Source of the DNA: Phycisphaerales bacterium
Lineage (GTDB): Bacteria > Planctomycetota > Phycisphaerae > Phycisphaerales > UBA1924
Length of the DNA stretch: 64,000 nt
Assembly (NCBI GenBank): GCA_020849615.1
Contig: JADLFW010000013.1
Span: 124,001 to 188,000 of the forward strand
Reading direction: 5' to 3'
Both the position numbers and the translations under genes were made by a program. Shown one piece after another: positions 29,100 to 37,491 of the stretch. Numbering within the stretch: the stretch's first letter is position 1; every line of letters starts with the position of its first letter. A model generated the notes under the pieces. That model saw nothing but the letters and a program-made list of their open reading frames with translations, searched no databases and was not told the origin of the DNA.

Positions 29100-29344
29100 A
29101 GGGTGGCGGAGGTGTACGGCAGCAGGCCCATGAACCGGGCCCGCTTGATCGCCTGGGAGAGCATGCGCTGCTCGGCCGCGGTCGTGCTGAGGCGCTTGCG
29201 GCCGAAGATCTTGCCGTTGGGGCTCATGAGCCGGCGGAGGGTCTCGACATCCTTCCAGTCAACGTAGATCGTCTCGTTGCCGCTGGACTTCGAGACCTTG
29301 ACCTTCTGCATCCCCGCGCCGCTGAACCGCTGAAACTTGCTCAT
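29096..29344 (-). CDS. rpsR: 30S ribosomal protein bS18
   Basis: This 82-residue basic protein has the S18 core: DWKDVETLRRLMSPNGKIFG, RKRLSTTAAEQRMLSQAIKR and ARFMGLLPYT. It binds with S6 to the platform of the 30S subunit. The N-terminal Cys-containing or RRK-type leader of many S18 proteins is replaced by a short KFQRFSGAGMQKVKVSK stretch. It is away from the usual rpsF/rplI partners and shares a four-base ATGA overlap with the GAF gene, forming an unusual two-gene unit. Confidence 0.92.
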   Translation of the reverse strand: MSKFQRFSGAGMQKVKVSKSSGNETIYVDWKDVETLRRLMSPNGKIFGRKRLSTTAAEQRMLSQAIKRARFMGLLPYTSATL

Positions 29345-29520
29345 GGAATCTCGACCCCTCGCGGGGCTCCGTCGTGGTCTGTGGCCCGCAACGGGCCTTC
29401 ACTCGAAGGCCGCCTGCGGGCGACGGTTGGTGGGAGGAAGGTTAGGAGGGCGCTCGCCCCCGGTCCAGCCCGGGACAAGGCCCGGGCCGGATCGCTCTCG
29501 CCGCCACCTCCCACCGATCC

Positions 29521-29548
29521 CCAGTGCCCAGTGCCCAGTGCCCAGTGC
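29521..29548 (+). repeat. Four tandem heptamers (CCAGTGC)
   Basis: CCAGTGC is repeated exactly four times in the gap between rpsR and the dockerin-tailed gene. Read in the register CAGTGCC it matches the CAATGCC heptamers at 8301-8314. The rest of the gap (29345-29520) shows no gene; it must hold the rpsR promoter. Confidence 0.85.
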
Positions 29549-29554
29549 CTTCGC

Positions 29555-30598
29555 TCAGCACCCAGCCTCGTAGAGGTTCAGGAACTCGAGGTAGTCGGAG
29601 AAGTCCACCAGCCCATCGCCGTTGAAATCCACAGCGGGGTCTTGGGCGTCATAGAGGTTCAGGAACTCGAGGTAGTCGGAGAAATCGACCAGGCCATCCC
29701 CGCTCAGGTCGGCGAGGCACGCGATGTACGGGCCTGTCCAGTCGATCCCGGTGCCGGAAGTGACCGAGTACCCCATCACCGAAGCGCCCGCGGCGGTCTT
29801 GACATCCACAATGCCGTTCCAGGTGACGCCATCCCCGGCGAACTCGACATCACCGGTGCTGATGTTGGGGTTGGCCCCCGAGGAGCGCTGCCCGGCCGCC
29901 GCCAGGGCGTAGGCACCGAGCGTGAACGACTGTCCGAACGTGATCGGAACCGCCATCGTGACAACGCCGTCGATCGTCCGGCTCTCGGTGGCGCCGAAGC
30001 TGGCGATTCCCCATTGGGCCCGCTGGCGGTCGGTCGAGATGGGATCCGAGCCACCGCGGTCGAAGTAAGGGTTCATCACCAGTTCGAAGTTGTCCTTGTA
30101 CCCGGTCGTGGTGACGCCGGCTCGCCCGGAAGGCCCGGCCGCCCGCAGCGTGCCGCGATATCGCAGCTGGAAGACCATGTAGCCGGCCTGCCCTGTATGC
30201 GAGGGATGGCTCACCGTGAATGTCTCCTTCCAGCCGCCGTTGGCGATGCCGGTGGCGAAGAAGGTGGAAGTGGGGCACGCGTTGTGCGCCAGGAGCCGGG
30301 TGTAGCCCATCCCCGCCTCCCCCATCGCGGAGTTGGTGATCTGTCCGCTCGTCCCCGCCGCCGAGGTCGACACGGGCCCGACGCCCGCGAACGACAGCTC
30401 GTGGAAGTCCATGCCGGTGCCGAAGCTGGCGGCGAGGTCCGCGCCGGGGAGGCTGCCGCCCCCGCTCGAACTGGCGTAGCACCCCGCCTGCACGAACCCG
30501 CCCGGGGCGGTGATTGTCGCCTGGGAAATCCCGGCCCGGCAAGGCGCGGTCACCAACGCCGCCGCAACCACCGCCGCAATGTACACGCGCTGTCCCAT
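29555..30598 (-). CDS. Secreted protein with two C-terminal dockerin-like repeats
   Basis: The start at 30598 follows TCAGGAGGCAGG, and the protein opens with a signal peptide (MGQRVYIAAVVAAALVTAP). A ~270-residue beta-rich body follows with no recognised enzyme motif. The end holds two near-identical calcium-loop repeats, each DGLVDFSDYLEFLNLY, separated by DAQDPAVDFNG; they resemble type I dockerin/EF-hand units and occur in many planctomycete secreted proteins. They probably bind calcium and may dock the protein to a partner or surface. The last residue is Cys after EAG. The gene is divergent from the K+ channel gene. Confidence 0.8.
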   Translation of the reverse strand: MGQRVYIAAVVAAALVTAPCRAGISQATITAPGGFVQAGCYASSSGGGSLPGADLAASFGTGMDFHELSFAGVGPVSTSAAGTSGQITNSAMGEAGMGYTRLLAHNACPTSTFFATGIANGGWKETFTVSHPSHTGQAGYMVFQLRYRGTLRAAGPSGRAGVTTTGYKDNFELVMNPYFDRGGSDPISTDRQRAQWGIASFGATESRTIDGVVTMAVPITFGQSFTLGAYALAAAGQRSSGANPNISTGDVEFAGDGVTWNGIVDVKTAAGASVMGYSVTSGTGIDWTGPYIACLADLSGDGLVDFSDYLEFLNLYDAQDPAVDFNGDGLVDFSDYLEFLNLYEAGC

Positions 30599-30751
30599 GA
30601 TCCTGCCTCCTGACGACCCGCCCCACAGCCCGGGCCCAACAGGGAGAAGCGGAGCAATGACCCCCGATGGACAAAGTTCTCCCGCCCCCTCCGGGCCGCA
30701 CCCCGGCCCGCTTTCGAGCATAATGAGCGATCCTCGCGGAGCAATCACCGA

Positions 30752-31474
30752 ATGACAATCCCAGGCGAAAAGAGTCCGGGAACCACCTTGGGCTCCAGGC
30801 CGGGCCGCCGCTGGCACGTGGCCCTCCTTCTCGCCATGCTGATCCTGATGTTCGTTTCAGCGCCGTTCATCGAGACGCTGGAACACTGGAGCCGGATCGA
30901 GACGACCGTGGTTTCGCTCGTCCTGATCTCCGCCGTGGTGGCCGTCGGGGGTTCGAGGCGGGCCACCGCGTGGGCGATCGTGCTCGTGCTGCCCGCGCTG
31001 GCGAGCAGGTGGATCCATCACCTTTTCCCGGAGCTCCTGTCCCCGGTTATCCACAGCTCCGCCGGGCTGCTGTTCATCGGGTGGGTGGTCCTGCACCTGT
31101 TCCGCTTCATCCTCCGCGCTCCCCGCGTGGATTCCGAGGTGCTGTGCGCCGGCATCGCCGGCTACCTCATGCTCGCCATGCTCTGGGCCGTCGCCTATGC
31201 CACGGTGGACCGCCTCATCCCCGGCGCCTTCAGCATGCCCGCGGGAACGGGCGGGCCCAAGGGCATTCAGGGCTTCACGGGCCTGTACTTCAGCGTCATC
31301 ACGCTCGCCACCGTCGGTTACGGCGACATCACACCCCTCGCGGGCTGGGCCCGGATGCTCGCCATGCTCGAGGCCGCCACCGGGACGTTCTACATCGCGA
31401 TCGTGATCTCGCGGCTCGTCTCGATGTATTCCTGGGAACAGGTCGAGATGCCGGCCGGGCCCGGCCCGGGCTGA
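30752..31474 (+). CDS. Voltage-gated-type potassium channel family protein
   Basis: The 240-residue protein has four or five N-terminal hydrophobic segments (starting WHVALLLAMLILMFVSAPF) and then the pore: a helix, the selectivity filter TLATVGYGDI (residues 184-193), and a last helix MLAMLEAATGTFYIAIVISR. The filter indicates a K+ channel in the cytoplasmic membrane. There is no voltage-sensor arginine ladder and no RCK or nucleotide-binding tail, so gating is not predictable. It converges with the MauE-like gene, 13 bp between stops. Confidence 0.85.
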   Translation: MTIPGEKSPGTTLGSRPGRRWHVALLLAMLILMFVSAPFIETLEHWSRIETTVVSLVLISAVVAVGGSRRATAWAIVLVLPALASRWIHHLFPELLSPVIHSSAGLLFIGWVVLHLFRFILRAPRVDSEVLCAGIAGYLMLAMLWAVAYATVDRLIPGAFSMPAGTGGPKGIQGFTGLYFSVITLATVGYGDITPLAGWARMLAMLEAATGTFYIAIVISRLVSMYSWEQVEMPAGPGPG

Positions 31475-31487
31475 ACGGGCCGCCGGG

Positions 31488-31946
31488 TCAGGCCCGCCGC
31501 TCGACAGAGAGCAGGCCGCCGCCCTTGATGGCGATCAGCAGCGCCGCGGCCAGCAGCACGGCGTTCTGCGCGATGTTGCACCAGCCGACGCTGCCGGTGC
31601 ACAGCAGCTCATAGCCGCCGAAACACGTGCACTTCACATCGATGCCGCGCTGGATCACCGAGAGAATCCCCGCGATGAACCCCAGCAGCATCAGCGCGAT
31701 CGTCGCCGCGGAGGCCCGGGCCCAGATCCCCAGGATGAGCAGGACCGACGCGATCGCCTCCGTCCAGGGCACGGCGTACGTGGCCAGGACGGCTAGATGG
31801 TCGGGCAGGATCTTGAAGCCCTTTACCGCGAAGATGAACTTCTGCGGGTCCTCCCACTTGGAGTACGCGGCGAAGAGGAACAGCCCGCCCAGCGCGAGGC
31901 GGAGCAGCAGGAGGAGCAATCGCAGGCCCGTGGATTGACGCGGCAT
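31488..31946 (-). CDS. MauE/DoxX-family membrane redox protein
   Basis: The 152-residue protein has four hydrophobic helices and the DoxX/MauE pattern: RLALGGLFLFAAYSKWEDPQ, WTEAIASVLLILGIWARASA and a cysteine motif CTCFGG (around residue 105) at a membrane face, with further Cys in LLCTGSVGWCN. MauE-type proteins help form disulfides or pass reducing power across the membrane. It is the last gene of an operon with a rhodanese and a DUF1573 protein, all on the minus strand, which supports a role in envelope thiol or sulfur chemistry. Confidence 0.8.
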   Translation of the reverse strand: MPRQSTGLRLLLLLLRLALGGLFLFAAYSKWEDPQKFIFAVKGFKILPDHLAVLATYAVPWTEAIASVLLILGIWARASAATIALMLLGFIAGILSVIQRGIDVKCTCFGGYELLCTGSVGWCNIAQNAVLLAAALLIAIKGGGLLSVERRA

Positions 31947-31988
31947 CGTGAAGACTCTCGGAAGGGATCGGGGGCGGCCCGGGACCTG

Positions 31989-32681
31989 TCACTGAGCGCC
32001 GGTGGCGGTGTCGTAGCCCGCCGCCTGCCAAGCCGGGAACCCGTCGGTCATGATGTGGTACGACTTGAAGCCCGCCTGCTCGAGGCGGATGGCGACATAT
32101 TCAGAAGCGTGGCAGTCGCCGCCGCCGCAGTAGATGACCACCGGCGCGTTCTGATCGAGGAACTTCAGCGCCTCGGCCCCGCCGGGCCGGTCGAAGGCAT
32201 CGGACGGCAGGTGGAACGCGCCCGCGATATGGCCCGCCTTGAACTCCTCCTCAGTCCGGGCATCCAGGAACGGGGTGCCGCGTTCGAAGAGCTTGCGGGC
32301 CTGGGCCAGGTTGATATGCAGCCCCAGCGGCGCATCGACGGCCGCGGCGGGCGGATTCGTGCCACTCGGCTGAGCGGGGATGGGCTTTGCGGAGTCGGCG
32401 GGGCCCGGTCCCGGCACGCCTGTCGGCGTGGGGGCGGGGGTGGGGGCGGGAGTGGGGGCGGGGGTGGGCGTGGGGGTGGGGTCCGCCGGCTGAGGAGCGG
32501 GGATCACGCCGGCGGCGGGGTCGGTGGCCGCGAGCTTGACGGGCCGGAGCCATGAATCGGCAGCGCCGGCCAGCAGGCCGCACGCGATGAGGACCAACAC
32601 CTGGCCGCACACGTGCCCGGCCCGGCGGGGGTGGGGGCTCCGCCCGGCGGGGGCTGGTGTCGCTTCGTGGCCGGTCGTCAT
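31989..32681 (-). CDS. Membrane-anchored rhodanese-like protein
   Basis: The 230-residue protein has an N-terminal hydrophobic anchor (CGQVLVLIACGLLAGAA), a Thr-Pro/Ala-Pro linker of about 20 residues (68-88) and a C-terminal rhodanese domain: FLDARTEEEFKAGHIAGAFH and the active-site loop VVIYCGGGDCHAS with Cys185. Rhodaneses carry sulfane sulfur as a persulfide on this Cys. The domain is placed outside the membrane. It starts 10 bp after the DUF1573 gene ends and precedes the MauE-like gene, so the three are one operon. Confidence 0.85.
   Translation of the reverse strand: MTTGHEATPAPAGRSPHPRRAGHVCGQVLVLIACGLLAGAADSWLRPVKLAATDPAAGVIPAPQPADPTPTPTPAPTPAPTPAPTPTGVPGPGPADSAKPIPAQPSGTNPPAAAVDAPLGLHINLAQARKLFERGTPFLDARTEEEFKAGHIAGAFHLPSDAFDRPGGAEALKFLDQNAPVVIYCGGGDCHASEYVAIRLEQAGFKSYHIMTDGFPAWQAAGYDTATGAQ
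32428..32481 (+). repeat. G-rich tract encoding the Pro-Thr linker (possible G-quadruplex)
   Basis: Nine or more runs of three to five G separated by single bases (GGGGGCGGGGGTGGGGGCGG and similar) lie on the plus strand, which is the template strand of the rhodanese gene. They encode the repeated Pro-Thr/Pro-Ala linker. The tract can form G-quadruplexes on the transcribed strand. Confidence 0.75.
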
Positions 32682-32691
32682 GGGGATGAAC

Positions 32692-33801
32692 CTAGCGGGC
32701 CGCGCCCAGGTTCTGGGGACGGACAACCCCGAAATAGGGGATGCGGATCATTTCTTCGCCCGCCACATCGGTCTTGATCATGACCTCGCCGCGGATTGGC
32801 ACAGCATCCTTGGGAGCGGTGCCGGTGATCTCGATGACGTAGGCGCTCTGCTGGTTCTCGCTGACGGGCTTGATGGCGAACTGGAGGTCGATGCCGTTGA
32901 GGGCCTGGTTGGTCACCTCGGCGATCTTGAAGTTGGCGCCGGCGCGGCTGGTGATCTTGAGCTCGGTCTTGATCGGGCCCTGGGCCTGGAGGACACCGAG
33001 GGCGAGGCGGGCGGGCCCGGCCTCGAGGTCGCCGAGGATGTCGCCCATGATCTGGACGGTGACGGCGGGCATGCGGGGGTCGTTGGTGCGGATCGAGGCG
33101 GACTGCTGCAGGCGGCCGACGGCGGCCTTGGGCTTGAGGGTGACTTTGACCTCGGTTTCGCGGAGCTTCTTGCCGTTGAGCTCGACATCGCGCGTCGAGA
33201 GCACCTCGAGGCCCAGCGCTTCATCGTTGGAGACGGTGCCGAAGGTGGCGGCGAAGTCCTCGGTGCGGCCGATGACCTTCACAGTGGCGGTGCGGGATTC
33301 GCCCTTCTTGATCTCGCCGAACTGGAGGAGCTTGGGCTCGATCATGACGACGGGCTCGACCTCGGCGGTGATGGCGATGGTGGACTCGGGCTGCACGGGG
33401 TCGTTGGAGCGGATGGTGATGCGCTGGAGCTGCGGCCCGTTCTTGCCCTGCGGCTTGAACTCGACCTTCAGGATGCCCGACTGGCCCGGGGCGTAGGTGG
33501 TCTGCTCGAGCCGGCCGAGGGTGCACCCGCAGGTGGCGTGGGTGTCGAGGATCTCGAGGGTGCCCGTGCCCGTGTTCTTGAACGGGATATCGATGAACAC
33601 CGAGGCGGTGTCCATGATGCGGCCGAAGTCGTGCTGGATCTTCTCGACGACGAGCTTGGGCTTGGCCTGGACCAGGAGGCTGGGCCCGGTCGGGCTGTCA
33701 TCGCCCGGGAAGGGCACCTGGGCCCGGGCCAACCCGGGAATGACCAGGAACAGGAGGGCCGCGAGGGCGACCGAGGGTCGAAGCAGGGCGGTGAGCTTCA
33801 T
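32692..33801 (-). CDS. DUF1573 secreted protein
   Basis: The 369-residue protein has a signal peptide (LTALLRPSVALAALLFLVIP then GLARA) and a DUF1573 domain: IQHDFGRIMDTASVFIDIPF, NTGTGTLEILDTHATCGCT with Cys91 and Cys93, then two more immunoglobulin-like or MSP-type domains (PKLLQFGEIKKGESRTATV and similar). DUF1573 proteins are periplasmic or outer-envelope with unknown function; the CxC pair after a threonine-rich strand is typical. It begins the DUF1573-rhodanese-MauE operon. ATG 33801 gives the signal peptide. The 256-bp gap upstream probably holds the operon promoter. Confidence 0.85.
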   Translation of the reverse strand: MKLTALLRPSVALAALLFLVIPGLARAQVPFPGDDSPTGPSLLVQAKPKLVVEKIQHDFGRIMDTASVFIDIPFKNTGTGTLEILDTHATCGCTLGRLEQTTYAPGQSGILKVEFKPQGKNGPQLQRITIRSNDPVQPESTIAITAEVEPVVMIEPKLLQFGEIKKGESRTATVKVIGRTEDFAATFGTVSNDEALGLEVLSTRDVELNGKKLRETEVKVTLKPKAAVGRLQQSASIRTNDPRMPAVTVQIMGDILGDLEAGPARLALGVLQAQGPIKTELKITSRAGANFKIAEVTNQALNGIDLQFAIKPVSENQQSAYVIEITGTAPKDAVPIRGEVMIKTDVAGEEMIRIPYFGVVRPQNLGAAR

Positions 33802-34057
33802 GAATCCTCTCCGGGGTCGATCAGGGGGCGTGGGGAGCGGGTCGGGGTCAGGACGGGACGGTTCAAGCGTCATCGGTCGGCTGCACGCACGCGCCCGGGC
33901 TTGATCGAAGGGGTCGTTGGGTGGCGGAGGGTCCGGCGGAGGCCGGCGGGAGCCGTCTGTTCAATCGGTCAAAAGTGTACCGATTCGGCGCTGGGGTTCT
34001 AGTCCGTTTCAGGCCCGGACGTTACAGGCTGTCAGGTTTTCGGACGGTCATGCGGCA

Positions 34058-35254
34058 TCACGACGCCGGAATGGCGTCCTCGGTTTGTACGTCGCAGCCG
34101 GCCCTCAGTTCCCCGGCGAGGTACCTGTTCAGCGCGGTGTGGACTTCCACGGGGGAGCGGGCAAGGCGGATCGCTTCCTTGAACGGTTTCAGACCGCTGC
34201 GGGTGCCATCGGGGTTGAACCCGAGCCGCTTGGAGAACCAGCTCACGCGGCGGGTGATCTGGGTCATCGCGTAATGGTCTCCGCGGTATTCCCGGGCCAG
34301 TTCAAAGTAGCGGCGGATGGTCGCGATCTTCTGCTCATCGGTGGGAGGAAGCGGTGAGAGCGTTTCCACCGCATCGGGATGCTCGGAGGAGGGGGACCCG
34401 AGCCCGGCGCGGCGGAGATGGGCCCACGTATCGCGGAAGAGCCAGGGGGTTGAAAGCGCTCCACGGCCGATCATGACTCCGGAGCAGCCCGTGGCCCGGA
34501 TCATCGCCTCCGCATCGGCGGGCTCGCGGACATCGCCGTTACCGATGATGGGGATGCACCCATCAACAGCCTCGACGACGCGGGCGATGCCATCGTGGCG
34601 GACGGTTCCCGCGAACTTGTCCTCGGTGGTCCGGCCGTGGACGGTGACGGCGACGACGCCGACCTCAGCGAGCATCCGGGCCAGGCGGGGCGAGCAGGCC
34701 CGCCCGGCCTCGAAGTCGGCGGTGTGCCAGCAGAGGCGGATCTTGCAGGTCAGGGGGACCGGGATGCGCGGGGATTGGGGTGTGAAAGCGGGGTCGCCGA
34801 TCCGCCGGGCCCAGTCATCGGCGGACAGCGGGCACTTCTCGAGCTCGCGGACGATGCGCTCGGCGATGCCGACAGCGCGCGAGAGATCGGTGAGCAGCTT
34901 CGAGCCGCCATCCTTCTTGGTGACCTTGTCGACGGGGCAGCCCATGTTGATGTCGACCACGGTGGCGCCGTGTTCGACGGCCCAGCGGGCGCCCTCGGCC
35001 ATGATGTCGGGGTCGGAGCCGTAGAGCTGCATGCCGACGGGCTTGTCGAAGTCGTTGGTGCGGGCCAGGTCGAGGCTGGTCGCGGTGCCGCGGAGGAGGC
35101 CCTGCGGGCTGAGGAGATCGGTGCAGGCCAGGCCCACCCCGCCCCATTCGCGGCAGACCGTGCGGAAGGCCAGATCGCAGTATCCGGCGATTGGCGCGAG
35201 CAGCAGGTTGGTCGCCAGGCGCACGGGCCCGAGCTGGAGCGGGGAGAGCTGCAC
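34058..35254 (-). CDS. tRNA-dihydrouridine synthase
   Basis: This 398-residue flavoenzyme reduces uridines in tRNA D-loops. It has the Dus TIM-barrel signature: LLLAPIAGYCDLAFRTVCR, KPVGMQLYGSDP, the catalytic Cys106 in VDINMGCPVDKV, GGSKLLTD, a VHGRT strand, IGNGDVREPADAEAM and GVMIGRGAL. The closest type is DusB-like; I do not assign a subfamily. It is longer than usual (about 320-350) because of an insert around residues 140-165 and a longer tail. Its start is only 22 bp from the divergent methyltransferase. Confidence 0.92.
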   Translation of the reverse strand: MQLSPLQLGPVRLATNLLLAPIAGYCDLAFRTVCREWGGVGLACTDLLSPQGLLRGTATSLDLARTNDFDKPVGMQLYGSDPDIMAEGARWAVEHGATVVDINMGCPVDKVTKKDGGSKLLTDLSRAVGIAERIVRELEKCPLSADDWARRIGDPAFTPQSPRIPVPLTCKIRLCWHTADFEAGRACSPRLARMLAEVGVVAVTVHGRTTEDKFAGTVRHDGIARVVEAVDGCIPIIGNGDVREPADAEAMIRATGCSGVMIGRGALSTPWLFRDTWAHLRRAGLGSPSSEHPDAVETLSPLPPTDEQKIATIRRYFELAREYRGDHYAMTQITRRVSWFSKRLGFNPDGTRSGLKPFKEAIRLARSPVEVHTALNRYLAGELRAGCDVQTEDAIPAS

Positions 35255-35276
35255 GGTGGAAGGGTATTCTGCGCGG

Positions 35277-36023
35277 ATGGACCGCGACCGCTACTCGTCG
35301 ATTGCCCACGCCGGCATGGCCTACTGCAACCCGATCAGCCGCGTGAAGGCGGAGCGGATGATCGAGTTGATGGAGCTTCGGCCCGGCGAGACCGCCATCG
35401 ACATCGGGTGCGGGAAGGCCGAGCTGCTGATCCGCCTGGCGGAGCGGTGGCGGGCCAGGGGGGTGGGTGTGGACCGGTCGGAGCGGTTCACCGAGGAGGC
35501 CCGGCTGCGGACCGCCGAACGCGGGGTCGCCGACCGGGTGAGCGTGCACACGGGCGATGCCGAGGAGTTCCTGAAGTCGAGCCCGGGCCCGTACCGGGCC
35601 GCGGTGTGCGTGGGCTCAACACACGCGGTGGGGAGCCTTGGCCCGGCCATCGAGCGCCTGGCCCGGCTGGTCGAGTCGGGTGGCTGGATGCTGGTCGGTG
35701 AGGGGTACTGGAGGGTTCCTCCCGAGAAGGCGTACCTGGAGGCGCTGGGGGCGGCGGAGGGCGATTATCAGACGCACGCCGGGAACCTCGGCCTGATCAT
35801 CGGGGCCGGTCTGGTTCCGCTGCACGCCTGCACGGCCAGCGATGATGACTGGGATGAGTACGAGTGGGGGTATGCGCGGGGGATCGAGAAGCATGTCGCC
35901 GAGCATCCTGATGATCCGGATGCGGAGGCGATGCTGGCCCGGGCCAGGGGATGGCGGGACATCGTGGCCCGGTGGGGTCGGGACACGCTGGGGTTCGGCC
36001 TGTACCTCGCCCGGGTGCCATAG
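35277..36023 (+). CDS. Class I SAM-dependent methyltransferase
   Basis: The 248-residue protein has a Rossmann-type SAM site: ETAIDIGCGKAELLIRLAER (motif I, residues 39-58), VGVDRSERFTEEARLRTAER (motif II) and AVCVGSTHAVG (motif IV region). A phrase such as SRVKAERMIELMELRPGE is typical of small-molecule methyltransferases that build on the SmtA/UbiE fold. The substrate is unknown. It stands divergent to the dus gene with 22 bp between starts, so their promoters must overlap one another or the coding sequences. Confidence 0.85.
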   Translation: MDRDRYSSIAHAGMAYCNPISRVKAERMIELMELRPGETAIDIGCGKAELLIRLAERWRARGVGVDRSERFTEEARLRTAERGVADRVSVHTGDAEEFLKSSPGPYRAAVCVGSTHAVGSLGPAIERLARLVESGGWMLVGEGYWRVPPEKAYLEALGAAEGDYQTHAGNLGLIIGAGLVPLHACTASDDDWDEYEWGYARGIEKHVAEHPDDPDAEAMLARARGWRDIVARWGRDTLGFGLYLARVP

Positions 36024-36123
36024 GCGGGGGGCCCGGATGCCGATGTCCCGGGCGCTCTAGGCTTGTCTTCCCTGCCGTCCGGGCCCGGCTGGCTTGGATG
36101 GTTGGGAACAAGGAACACGGCCC

Positions 36124-37476
36124 GTGAGCAGATTGACCTTCGGCTGGCTCGTGACGGCTTCGGCGATGTTGGGGGTGTCGGGCGTGGCGGAGTTGGCGCG
36201 GGGGCAGTCGCTCTCGGGCGAGCCGATCCGGATTCAGCCGCCGGGCCAGCCCGCGGCGCCGGTGACCGATTCCAAGACCAAGGACCACGCCGGCGGGGCG
36301 ATCGTCATCGACGCCTCCGCGCAGGAGGCCCCGCTCCTGACGGGGCACACGCAGATCACCTTCCGCAAGGATTTCGTGAAGGCGGGCGAGGCCTACTTCA
36401 GCCCGGACATGAAGTGGATCATCTTCCAGGCGGTGCCGACATCCGCGGACGGTTCGCCCGTCAACCCGAGCACGCCGTACGACATGTACGTCGCGAAGCT
36501 GAAGTGGGATGAAAAAGGCGAGCGGATCACGGGGCTCGAGGAGGCGATCCGCATCAGCTCGCCCGGGAGCGCCAACACCTGCGGGTGGTTCCACCCCACG
36601 GAGCCGGGCCGGGTGATCTTCGGCTCGACGCTGGTCCCCCCTTCCAACCAGCAGAAGCCGGGCTTCCAGGTGGGAACCAACCGCTATGTCTGGTCGTTCC
36701 CGACCGAGATGGAGGTCGTGAGCTGCGAGGTCGGGCCGATCTTCCTTGATCACTATTCATCGCAGGCGCGGGCCGAGGAGAAGGCGAGCGGCCAGCGGAT
36801 GATCGACCCGCCGCATCTTCCGGACCAGGAGGTCAGGCCCGTCTTCCGGCGCGAGGGCTACGACGCGGAGTGCTCGTTCACCAAGGATGGGCGGTTCATC
36901 CTGTACGCCCACGTCGATGAGAAGAAGAACCCGGTGAAGCCGGATGCGGACCTGTGGGTGTACGACACCGAGTCGGGGGAGCAGCGTCCGCTGGTGACCG
37001 CGGATGGCTACGACGGCGGCCCGTTCTGGTCGCCGGATGGCAAGCGGATCTGTTACCGCTCCGACCGCAGGCAGGATGACCTGCTGCAGGTGTTCGTGGC
37101 GGAAGTGAAGTGGGAGAACGGTGTGCCGGTGGGGATCACGAAGGAGACGCCGATCACGGCGAACGAGCACGTGAACTGGTGCCCGTACTGGCATCCCTCG
37201 GGCGAGTTCATGGTGTACGCGACAAGCGAGATCAGTCACCGCAACTACGAGGTGTTCGCGGTGGAGGCCTCGCGGGATGGGGACAAGCCGGCCCGGAAGC
37301 GCCGCGTGACCTTCGCCGAGGGCGCCGATGTGCTGCCCGCGTTCAGCCCGGATGGCAAGTGGATGATGTGGACCAGTCAGCGCGGGCCGAAGGCCGAGGG
37401 GGAGGAGAAGTCCAGCAGCCAGCTGTGGATCGCGCAGTGGCACGGGCGGGATGCGGGCGAAGTGCTCAAGCCGTAG
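36124..37476 (+). CDS. Exported TolB/WD40-like beta-propeller protein
   Basis: A GTG start at 36124 follows AAGGAAC and opens a signal peptide (LTFGWLVTASAMLGVSGVAE). The 450-residue protein contains beta-propeller blades of the TolB type: AYFSPDMKWIIFQA, AECSFTKDGRFILYA, GGPFWSPDGKRICYRSDR, WCPYWHPSGEFMVYA and LPAFSPDGKWMMWTS. Such proteins act in the periplasm, often as scaffolds or with peptidase domains, which are absent here. It is followed after 15 bp by an esterase-like gene, so the two probably form an operon. Confidence 0.8.
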   Translation: MSRLTFGWLVTASAMLGVSGVAELARGQSLSGEPIRIQPPGQPAAPVTDSKTKDHAGGAIVIDASAQEAPLLTGHTQITFRKDFVKAGEAYFSPDMKWIIFQAVPTSADGSPVNPSTPYDMYVAKLKWDEKGERITGLEEAIRISSPGSANTCGWFHPTEPGRVIFGSTLVPPSNQQKPGFQVGTNRYVWSFPTEMEVVSCEVGPIFLDHYSSQARAEEKASGQRMIDPPHLPDQEVRPVFRREGYDAECSFTKDGRFILYAHVDEKKNPVKPDADLWVYDTESGEQRPLVTADGYDGGPFWSPDGKRICYRSDRRQDDLLQVFVAEVKWENGVPVGITKETPITANEHVNWCPYWHPSGEFMVYATSEISHRNYEVFAVEASRDGDKPARKRRVTFAEGADVLPAFSPDGKWMMWTSQRGPKAEGEEKSSSQLWIAQWHGRDAGEVLKP

Positions 37477-37491
37477 CGGCGCGGGGACTGC

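Noticed and set aside
36000..36060. GGGCCCGG...CCCGGGC stem after the methyltransferase gene as a terminator
   Set aside because: The stem is imperfect and lacks a T-run; such words are common throughout this DNA.
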